A stretch of DNA of 62,000 bases, taken from Branchiostoma floridae (lineage: Eukaryota; Chordata; Leptocardii; Amphioxiformes; Branchiostomatidae). The number at the start of each line of letters is the position of its first letter. The first letter of the stretch is position 1. The notes beneath the pieces are model-generated. The model saw only the letters and a program-made list of their open reading frames with translations, had not been told where the DNA came from and did not search any database. Location: assembly GCF_000003815.2 (NCBI RefSeq), contig NC_049982.1, forward strand, positions 31,790,560-31,852,559, in the 5' to 3' direction. Positions 35,301 to 47,300 of this stretch are shown here, piece after piece. A program made the position numbers and the translations under genes.

Positions 35301-38300
35301 CATGTACCTTATGATTTGTATGATTTTTTTAATCAAAACTTTATGTCTAACCAAACTGCTCAAAAATTAACTAAAATACCAAAATTTCACACAAAGCCAT
35401 GTCATCTAGTTTTACATATTTGTATGACAATTCAAGGGAAAAAATTTGCGCTTGCTGTTATTACTGCACAGGGCTCAAAATACTGGGTGCATGTGCACCC
35501 AGGTGCACCCAAAATTGGAGCTGTGCACCCAATTATTTTCTGTGGGTGCACCCAAATATTTTCTTGCGTTTAGGCCATGTTGATTTGATTATATGGATGA
35601 CATCCTCTGGGAACTCCAAAATTGATGCGAGCGAGCGAATAAAAAAAAAGTTTGGCCAAAAAAAAAAGTTGGCTTCAGTATGAAATCAATGTGGCCAGGA
35701 AGGTTGAACATAGGACTACAAACACATAGTATGGTATACCAACAGTTAGATGTTGCGACCAGTACATCATACGGGTGCAAAACATTTTTTTCTTCTTGGA
35801 CCAATCTGAAATAAACAGACCTGAAAAAAAATCAGACGAACGGGGTTCGCCAATTGCAAAATGGACACACTATGTCGGCGGGTGTTTGGGGTCTTACCGG
35901 GCCAAGAAGACAACAAAAGCGAAGTGAGTAGAGGTTATAGTCACTTGCACCAAGTTTCTACAGGCAAAGGTACAGAGACAGTTAGCCTTTATTACATGAA
36001 GATGGGATTTTAAAATGCCAGTGGTAGTTCAATGATCCACCAATGAGATTCCTTTGTACCAAAATTGACCAATTACCATTGTTTTGAGTATTATCAGTTC
36101 TCAAGTTTCCACAGACAACCAGGTCCAGGTTCACGTCCACCTGGAAATGATCCTCTGGACCTGAACGGGACCTATCCTGAATTTACTGGTACATGTACAA
36201 ACCCCTACCTATACTTTTTTTTTCTTTCTGTCCTTTCACATCTTATTCTTTGACTTTTGAGATTTATTTTGGCATTCTATCATCAGTATGGCATCAGTTA
36301 TCGATTTTCTGATACTTTTTTTTTCAATCTATGGAATATTTGTGCTCATTTTACAGCTACTTTGCACAATTTACTGTGTGGTCCAAAACTTTTTTTTTTT
36401 TGGAAATGGCCGAAAATTGGTGCGACCAGTGCACCCAATCCAAAAAATGATTTTCGAGCCCTGCTGCATATTGAACGCAATTAAAGCACAGACGAAAATC
36501 AAACGCCTTCAGAAGATGGTGTCTTTTTTATGGACAGCTATCATTTGTAAAGCAGTAAACCATTATTAACATGACCTCAATTTCAGTCTTGTCGCCTTGT
36601 ACGACCTCTTTAATTTCCTACAAGCCTGCCATTGTATCCAACCACCTCTTCAAGATGTACCCAGTGGGACTGTATTCCCATATTTGGAATAAAGGTACTC
36701 ATGTAAATACAATGCTTTCTGAAGGATTTATAAGGAGGATATACCAGCGCTCACGGTTATGTCACGGTGACACAGTGGTAGGCAAAAAGCAGGTGTTTGT
36801 CCTTATAAAGATTGATTTACATATTAACCAGTAATTTCATCTGCTAATTTGAATATTAATCGATAATCTAATATGTACAAGTCCTAGCTAGGCACTAGTC
36901 GTGGAATAACCCGGATGAAAACAACAACAGCGATCACTTGTATATTACTTAGTTTGTATGTAGGAAAATGTATGATAGAAAATTAGAACATTTTTATTTA
37001 CACTCCTAAGAAAAGGCCCAATTCTTGTAAAAACTACAACTGGCAGACAACACCCACTCTTTATACAATTGACAAAACTGATACTGATAGCACCGGTCAA
37101 AGAAATTATGAGTAAGTCCTTTCTAAATGCGGGATTGGAAATTCAACTGTGACATGTCCCCTATTTGCTCCTTACAAAGACAGCTGTAAGTGTAACAGCT
37201 GTCATTCCAGCTTGAACACCTGTCTTTGCAGCTGTACAAAGTCTTCTCAGAATAATCATTCTCCAAATGAAATAAGCATGGAAGGATACCAGGTAATATA
37301 GAATAATAACCTTCCACAATGTTACAGATGATATGCAAGGACCGGAATTATTTTCATCTTTCCTGCAAAGGAGAAACCAAAATGAATGTTTGTCTTTCTT
37401 GAAATTTCTCTAGGATGATCGGATGACTTGCACAGAGAATGAGTAGGAATCACCTTTTAAATCAATTACAATTTTCAAAAAGCCAGTACCATATTGTAAT
37501 TGTTTCCGAGAAATAAACCTAAAAAAAGCAAATTACAAAACATACCTGCAGGGCAATGGTTTGCAATCCATTGTGCAGACAAGCAAAAGTGAAACATAAA
37601 AATTAAAAGATACATTTGAGTAATGGTATAAAAAAATAACTGTCTTCTTGAACTGTTGTTGACAAAATAAATGACGGCAGTTCTATCCAACACATTTTCT
37701 GATCTATGATGGATTAAAAGGAGGGTATTGGTACATCACACTACTTTTCTCCTTGTGAGAATAATGCATGAAGCCGGCATCTGTGCCGGTGAGCAGGCCT
37801 GGAGGCATGTGATAGGTGATGGCCCAACAAACATGGCTCCACCGGGAAATTGGGGCCTGCCATAGATGTGGACGCACTAAAAAACCTGCCCTGCTTTCCA
37901 ACCTTAAAAACAGACATTCCATCAATCTCCGGATTATCTTGTAACTAGTAGTAGTAGTATCCAACATTCATCGTCGTACATGCATAGATGTTTGTAGTGG
38001 TTTTATGTTCATGGTTTTCGCACCAGGTTGGTTCACCGCAAACTCAAAACCACTGCAAATATTTTTCCATTACACTCCATTTTCCTCTATCGTGAAATTA
38101 ATTAAATCCCAGCCAACTTTGATGCATTTACAGTGTATTTATATTTTTCACATGGTTGATGATGTTTACAACTATGTGGAATCTAAGCAATGACCATCAA
38201 GAATTCCAACAATCAGTTAGGATAAAAGGATGCCTGCAACACTTCAAACATGTGATACGTCTAAAATAAACTTTGATTTAAGGTAATATGAAACAAAATC

Positions 38301-41300
38301 AATATCCTCATTTCTATCCATCGTAGATCAGAAAATATGATGGATAAAGGAGTCAAAATATCTTATTCCTTCAGCCTATCAAATCATAACAAAAATAACA
38401 GTTCAACAAGACAGTTATTTATCAAACCATTACTGAAATGCATCTTTTATGTTTCATCTTTTATGTTTCATTTTGCTTTTTCTGCACAATGTCAATGGAC
38501 TGCAAACTTGCAGATATGTAACGTTTTATATTTTGCTTTTTTTAGGCTTTTTTCTCGGTAACGATTACGATATGGTGGTGGCTTTCTGACAAGTGTAATT
38601 GATTTAACATATCTTCTTACAAATTCTCTGCAATGTAAATTTGATCAAACATATGTTTGCAGTACAGATATAGCACAAAATGGCAGCTTTATATCAGGTG
38701 GAACGCAGCCGTGTTGCGAAAACAGCCGCGTGCACAATTTAAACCCTGCCACGCCCCCCAAACCGGTACCCTTCCCAAGAGTCAATCCATCAACCGTAGG
38801 CAACTGGATCTACGCTGATACAACCCGCAGTATCGTACCCATATCCCGGCCGTAAATTCTAAAAAACGGTACTGGAGTTTACCAAGGAAAGGGAGAATAT
38901 GTTCTTGGGACTGCTCCAATAAATTCTTGGAAAAGCAACGAAATAATCTCCATCAATTTTGCAGTGGCGAACCCGAGAGGAGTCGAGGCAATAATATCGT
39001 CCGGTGGGAGTGCGTATCTGACGTCAATGCAGGCCAGGTGGCTCCTGGGAAATCTCCGCATTACCCATATTAATGGCTAACTGGGTTCCCGCGGGGATGG
39101 TCGCGTTTACCAAAAATAGGATTTTCGCTGTTTGCTGCACTTACGTACGGCAATCTATTCGAAATTCTAGCTGGTAATTCATACCTCCTCTGCGCATAAC
39201 ATTTCAATTTCCGACGCAACCTTTACGTCTAGAAACAATCACTGCACATTAATTTTCATATTCATCTACACCACTGGCAAAGAAAACTGGGTGTAAAAAA
39301 ATAAGGATCATAAAAATATGATCTGTATTCATGCTGTATTCATAATTGATCCTGTTTCACAGGTCCAGCATTGTTTTTCCCACATTGACGTGCGTCACAT
39401 TGGGTATCTTTCAAGGGTCACCTTAGAACGAGATATTTGCACAATTTCACCTGCAGGCCAGAAGGCTGTCCGCTATTTAACCTTGAACTTCTAGTTTCGT
39501 ACAAATTAACTGCGATGAAGTTTTGATGCGTTGATCCAACGAACACAAGCAGCAAAAGGAATGGACGCTACACAAGGCAACAACAATCTAGCGTTTTACT
39601 GTACGTTGCTTGAATTATTTATCGTCTTCACCCTGAAGACGCCCCTCTCAGCATTTGCTGATCCTTCCAGTCACATCGTGCTTCACCTGTCTAGGTAGTT
39701 AATGAAACATCCCAATTCAATCAGACATCTCTATTTCTGATTGGTCAGCCTCTCTACCAGATGTCAGTTTCATAATCGCTTAACGTAAATTCATAGGCTG
39801 ACTTCTCATTCGTGCAAAATAACGTCTTAATAACTTCGCAAGATGTGAACTACAGTTTCTGAATTGGCGAAGACTTTAGCGTAACACACCCATGGTGCTA
39901 AACGTTGCTACAAATGCCTATGTTGCTAGGTAGTGCAGTTTTGCCATTGCCAGCTTGTAGGGTGTGTCTGTGTAATGCTACAGATGGTGCCTTCCCTAGA
40001 GACAGGGGAATGTATGCTCCATAGGCTGTCAGTAGAGTCACAATATCCACTACAAATTACTCATATCACATGCAACATAACCCTTAGATTTCTTCAGAAC
40101 ATAGAAACATTTTGTGACCCTTGCAGTTCTCAAAAGCATTGCTTCCATTGTCATTTTTTACATCATAATGATGCAGATTCAATACCATAAATATTACACA
40201 TAAAATTGCGCTCAAAAAGTATTGCACGTCATACATTGCTACTCTGGAGTCATAAAAGGAAAACATAAATATACAAATCATAAACCATATGTATGAATTT
40301 CAAAAGCTGGGGGCGACCCTTACATGTAAATAAAAAATCTTTTTCCCCTCGTTTGAACTCACAGCGTTCCATCCCTAGTTGCCAGAAGATTTTCAAGTTT
40401 TGATGAATTACATTTGGACAATATATTTAAACAAATGCATTTATCTTAATATCAAGAATATATTTATATAAAAAAAGAAAAGCGTTCATGTTCGTAAGTC
40501 TTTTAAGCCTTGCGTTACAAATGGTAAACAAGCAAGACGCTTTCGTGAATGTATCTTTCGATTTTATGTCTTGTCTTGATTCAAGAAATATCTTCATTTT
40601 ATTTTTCTACATGAATTTAGTTCTATTTCAGCTTTAGTAAATTTTGTTTACAAGCTTAGATAAAAGTATCCATTTGTGTTTCCCCCTATTCTTGTGCCTT
40701 CAATAACAAATGAAAACAAAATCCCTCCCTCGGGACATGCCCGGCATCTGTGCACTAATTCAATATTAATACTATTAATCAATTTCCAACACACCGGAGA
40801 AAACAGAGCTCATTAGAGCTCTACAACTAATCTGCATATTCAGAAGTGAACCAATCCATGGATGCAGGTGTGTGCTGTATTATGTTCATGTGAATTAAAT
40901 CATTTTCATAACAACACATATCTCTTTCTCTATATTCATGTTTTAAAATAATCAAAGCTTAACACCAGGCATAAAGATTCACTGTCTACATCTCTTCGGT
41001 TATAGCAAAATACACTTTTATTTATATCATACCTGGGCCGTATTTACGTTCGATATCGGTTTTCTAACCGGTCCGTATTTTACAGTACGGCCCAGGGCTT
41101 AACACTTTGATTCGAACGATTGGAACTCGCTTGCTTACGCCAGTGTTGAAAATTCGAACAGCTGTTCAACTGTTAGCCCGGTTCTTTTGTTCGAATTGAC
41201 GAATAAAGTTGTTGATGCGATGTGCATTGATGTAAAGTCTTTTGCTTTTTTTTGCGGTAAACTTGAGTTTGATCGGGTTGGCATGACATAAACAAGATAC

Positions 41301-44300
41301 CACACGGGTATTCCGTACCAGCCCTCTCGCGGGCCTTCAGCCATCGGGCAATCCTACCCGTGGTTGGGCCATACCTTGGGCAATATGGAATATCCAGTGT
41401 TGCATTTTATATTTACATTATTTTTCACCCAATATTTCTGAATCTCTAATCATTTACTGTTAATAGGGCTCTAACTCTAACATAACTAGAGTTATGCTGA
41501 CCACAAATATCCGGAAATACAAACAGACAGACACACCAAAAACTGTACCTCCATTTTTCATGGAGGTAAAAACACATTCACCAAAACACAAAAAAACTTC
41601 CTTTCTTCCATCATACTTTGTTCATAGTAATAAAAAAAACTTGTGAAACGTTACACCCATACTGTGAGACTTGTCAATAAGCACAATTCATTGATCAAAG
41701 TCTACACTTCATCAATTATTGACCAGAAGAAATGTATGAATGCTGTCTTCCTAAACAGACTAGGACAGATCCATTCACCTGTAGAACTAAGACTTAGTGT
41801 AAGTGGTCACCAAAGAAGAAGAGGCCACCAAATTCCACCCAAACTTCCTCACATTCACTGACAAAAAGAAAACAATTCTCCTTCTAACATTATAAAACCC
41901 ACACATAATACAAAAGGTGGGATCTTTCGTCTTCCACTGTCTTCGAAAAAGGAGTCGAACCCAATAACCCATGATCTAGAGTTAGCTTTTACTAGCTTTA
42001 GACTACAATGTAGAGTAGACACTTGTGATATTGTTTTTACACTGTTTGAGTCTTATGTTACCTGCAATTAGCCCACGGGCAAGAATTTGCAATAAACTTT
42101 ACTTTTCAATCTTTTTGAATATTTTTTTATGTTAGCCCTCTAACTCAGTCTCAGTATGACTTGTATTGTAGAACTGAGTACTGTACCCTTTTTTGCCGTT
42201 CAGTGCAATTCTTTTAGGTAGAATTTCAGTCTTTTACATGTATTTCTTACAAGTGATGGGTGCAAAATGTAAATTGCTTATGTCTTTTCCGTGCTAATCC
42301 AATAAATTCTATCGAAAATCAACACTACATTAATATGCACGAAGTGTAGACTGTAATTATCAACGATAAATATTTTGCAGACTGTTGTTTGCCATCCAGC
42401 TGTTATCCAATATCTTCAGGATTATGACAACCAGTCATAAGTTTCAATCAGATTTGTAACACCTTAGAACATGGCGTCATCCTGACTAAGGTCACATTAC
42501 GTATGCAACGCACAACGTCTGTTACATGTTTCCCACTAAGATGACGACTCCAACCAAGAACACCAAGGTGAGGAGGTTTCTTGGGGAAAAGATAGAGTGC
42601 AAATAGAACAGGCCAAATTTCCGCAAAAATGCAGAGCGTTTTCCTTGTAGCCTTTTGTCGTGTAAAAAAAAATTAGGTTTTGCCAACCTGTAATTGTTCA
42701 TGTTTATTCATACAGCTGATAAATTAATGTAAACCACTTTCTAAGCTTTGATTGGTTCACGGCACTTCTTAGCTCTGATTGGCCACTGACAGAAAAAGAA
42801 GAAAGGAAAAGAACACACCAGCAAAACAATAATGTTTTTCCCTATCAGAAAAAAAAAACATAAATAATCCCGTAGTAAAATTTGGGTAGGTGCAAATACC
42901 AGACAAAAACAATACCCCAATTGAAGGTCACTGGCCTTCTTCACAGAGTTAAAAATAAAATGATAAACTTGTTACAATTTCTTTATTACTGGTTCACAGA
43001 GGTGTTTTCCTCTAGTAATTTAGGTTCCTTGTTGTTGAAGACTGTTGTGTTTAAGAACTGATGTGTGCCAAACTGAGGTCACTTAGGCGGAAGTTTGACT
43101 CAGTGAACAAACACTTTGTACTTTCCACACTGTTATGTGTTTACTGTTACGAACTTGACTTTCCTGGTGATTAATGTTGTCGCATTTCCTACTCTGAGTC
43201 AAGTCTAATTCTGGTGCCCGTGGAATTTGATATTTGCAGAAGAATATATGTCTTACCTGATAGGAAATACATATTGTTTTTGCTGGTGTGTTCTTTTTAT
43301 TTCTTCTTTTATCAGGAGCCAATCAGAGTTCAGAACTACCATGAACCAGTAAGAGCTTAGAAAAGCCATTAACCAATCAGAGCTCAAAGATACCATGAAC
43401 CAATCAGAGCTTAGAACTGGGTAAGGATATTAGCTGTACCTTGTAAATATGAGCAATTTTTCATCCTTGCACACAATAGTATAGTGCGAACCTAATAGTA
43501 TAATATCATTATGTTAATGACCTACAAAATTAGTCCAAAAACCAAGTAGATGTAGTTTTTTTATGTGCACACAATACTTTAGGACAAGCCTAATTATATA
43601 GTATTGTGTCTGAGTGGCTTGACAAAAGGCAATGGGGAAAACATTCTGCATTTTCACGAAAATGTTGCCTTTCTGGTAGTCTACATATGAAAGAATACCG
43701 GTAGTCAATTGGATATACTGTATACCATATATTTATGCACATAGCACCATTAGCACAGTCATTATTAATCCTTCCTTGATAATAGGTCTTCTTTGGTTTT
43801 AATTCTTCATCCCAACAGTAATTGTTTGGCCCCGCTGTTGCCATCATGATTAAATCTTCGACCCTTTTATTCTATGATTCCAGGATGAATGGGTCCCACC
43901 TAGTGTTGTGGCAACAGACGGTCAATAGGGAACTGGGGGCTTTTCGCAGCTGACCATTTTCTCCCGGGCCTATACATGAAACAACTGCAGATGATACGTG
44001 TACATGTGGCCTTTAAAACTGCATCTATTGTAAGATTCGGCAAATACATTTGTAAAGGCCAACATTTTCATGAAAATGCAGAATGTTTTCCCTGTTGTCT
44101 TCTGTGAAGCACCGAATACTTACCATTAACCCTATAGTATTCTGTGCTCGTACTGGTAGTAGTACTTTACCAAAAAAATACATCTACTTGGTTTTTGGAC
44201 CATGTAATTATCATAATCATAAAGAAAAATAATCTTTTGCTTGCCCTTAATATTTTTGTTTGTGAGTTGCTCTTATTTGCAATATACAGCTAATGCCTAC

Positions 44301-47300
44301 CTGCCCAATACTGCTAATATCCTAACACAATTCTAAGCTCTGATTGGTTCACGCCAGTTCTAAAATCTGATTGGCTCCTGACAGAAGAGGATAAAAAAAT
44401 TAGAATACATCAGCAAGAACAATATATTTTCCCTAACATAAATATACCCTCTCTTGGGACTGGGAAAAATGATACAGTAGCAAATGCAACAGGGTCTAGC
44501 AATGTCAAAAGAACATCAACATTAGGTAGCTCTTACCATATGGAACATAATGGTGTTTGCTAAACCCAAGGGACAAATACAAACCCACTAGTAAAAGCAC
44601 ATGTGACTGTCGCATGACTACCGATAACACACGCCCTTTTCAATTCATGAAGTGTCAAAACTTCAGGAGTTTTGTCAATGATTTTTGGAAATTTTTGTCC
44701 ACTTACTGTCTACATTTCTACATTGATTTCTTGAAAAACAAAGTATGTAGCTGTCACCTATTTTTTTTTACTTTCAGTATATACAGTATACTATATGTCA
44801 ATCTTTTCATAGTGTTAAAGCAAGCTAGCACTTGAGGTGCCAGGGGGTTCCCCTCCCAAAATTTCTGAATCTATAACCTTCTAAAACACTATTTCCTGCA
44901 TTTTCAGAGCTTAATTCTGTGAAGCAAATCCAACTTCCTAAATAGGTCTACCGCTAGATTAAATGTTTTCCTTGTTCACTAGAAACAGCTACATGTAACA
45001 GTGGTAGACAAAGCCTTTTTTGTTGGGACATTCTTGGTAGCGACTGTTGTGACTATGGTTTGAGTGTGCAAACGGGTAATATTTTATCGGACCTGCATAG
45101 CTCCTGACCGGAGTTTATCGTGCCATGTTGGTGTACATTGTACTTTGTTCCTTTTGGCACACAACAAGAACCAGGATGCCAGGCACTGAAACAATCTATG
45201 CCATAACAAGTATGCAGGGCTCGAAATATATCATATGCAGGCTTGTGCAGGAGCTGTGCAGGTATTTCTGGTGTCTACCTGCACCTAACCTGTACTGGTC
45301 CATGTACTGGGTTTTATACATAACGGTCATATCATGTAAGTGTATGTGGATTGTTATTAGCTGCATTGAATGTTACTACCTATAAAGTATAAAAGAAAAA
45401 AAAATAGCAATGGTTCCTGAACAATTTTAGTATCCATACTTCCTAAATTCAGAGCGGTGCAGGTAAAATTTGTCTGGTGTAGGTTATTATCAATGTTACC
45501 TGCACCAGTGCAGGTACGCAGAAAAAAGGATTTCAAGCCCTGAAGTATGGCTCCACTGCCTGACTTGATTGACATTTGAATGTAGCCTCTACCAGACTCT
45601 GTGGATGGCTGGACAAATAGTAGAAGTTGGACAAATAGAGGGAATAGTATGTTAGGGGAGTCGGCCTGCTATATACGCAACTCTGATCCCCTAGCGTACT
45701 ATTCCCTCGGTTTATCCAATTTCTACTTTTGGGGGGAGTGGCGACTAGTCACCTGTTAGCCAATCAGCAAATTGAAGCTTGTGCCAAATACGGCAAGCTT
45801 GATATTCAAAACAAAATACAAATAATATATTTTTTTCACTATTTGACAGACAAGGACAATGTGGCACTGCAGTCAAGCTAGTAACTTATATTACAAGTGC
45901 CACATACACAGTACAGACAGAAGGTAAAGGTAGTCTTTTCTTTTACCTCCCCGACCGAAGTCAGGTACTCATTTTTACACCTGGGTGAAGTGAGAAAGGT
46001 CGTGTAAAGTGCCTTTCCCAAGGGCACAACGTCGGGGGGCATGGTGGGTGTCGAACTTGTAATACAAATAATATTAGTACATATTACTAATAGTAATACA
46101 TAACGTTGTTCTACAGTCTTTTCTGCATCCAAACTTGCTTGTCAGGTACCAAATGTTAGTTTCCAATCCGTGGGTATAGGGCAACCACAGCAGCACAACA
46201 AAAAAACCTCTAGCAACAGGTTTAAGGTCATGTGAACGCCATGCCGCACTTCATGTCTACCATATTGGAAATTTGCAGTCTGGGCACTGATTGGTTAGTG
46301 CCAAATAAGGCAAGGTCATCAATAACTAGAGCCAAGACATCTCCAAAATGGTAGACATATGAATAAATTTTGATGCGAGTGTTTCTATTCTGGGTAGGCA
46401 TCAAGCTCTGCTCATCATGAAACAAGGTCAGGTGCTTTGAAAGGATTCACACAGAGGGTCGTATGGTACTTGGGCAAGAATACTATCCAGAAGTAGAAAC
46501 TAGCAACATTTTCAGGAAAATACAGGATATTTCCCTCCAAGTGATATTTGCTTTTTGTCAACCTACTGGCACACAACACTATACCATTAGGTCTGGCTTT
46601 GAGGCATCACAAAAAATTTTTATATTTGCCGTAATAGCTAATATTTCGCTCATATTTGCTGTAGTGTAACAGCTCATATGTCATTAATATGGCGATGTCA
46701 CCAGCAGTTCTAAGCTCTGATTGGTTCCTGACAGAAGACCCAATCAATTTCCTCCAAAAATCTGAGAGCCAAGAAATTGTAGTGGACTAATTTCAAAATG
46801 AAAACAAAAAAAGATTGCAATTCAGTGAACTGTAGGTAACTGTCTAGACAATTGCATAATAAATTTATTGTTTTTACAAATAATAGTACATACAACCTAA
46901 TACTAACTCTGGACACCAGACTTCCCCTAGTATTATTGTGTGTGAGGAAAAAAAGACCCTACTTCTACTTGGATATTGAAACAAGTCATCAACATAAATA
47001 TACCATTAGGTTCGCCCTATAGTATTGCATGCTAGTAAAAATAACAGCATTTGCTGAAAAGCTCTAACTTAAACTCTGACTGGCCAAAAATTGCTAATAT
47101 TTCCTAGACAGCTAACATCTAACCTAAGCTTTGATTGGCTATTGACAGAATAAAAAAAGAAAAAGAACACACCAGCAAAAATAATATGTTTTTCACTACT
47201 GGGCAAAACATAATTATAATGCTGCCCCTGATTTTCAACAAGGCATTATGCAAGGTAATGATTTTAATTTTAGCAGACATTCATAATATCAGTTTAGGCT

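Noticed and set aside
41925-42010. A functional tRNA gene
   Set aside because: A B-box match exists but I could not fold a full cloverleaf; better explained as a SINE fragment.
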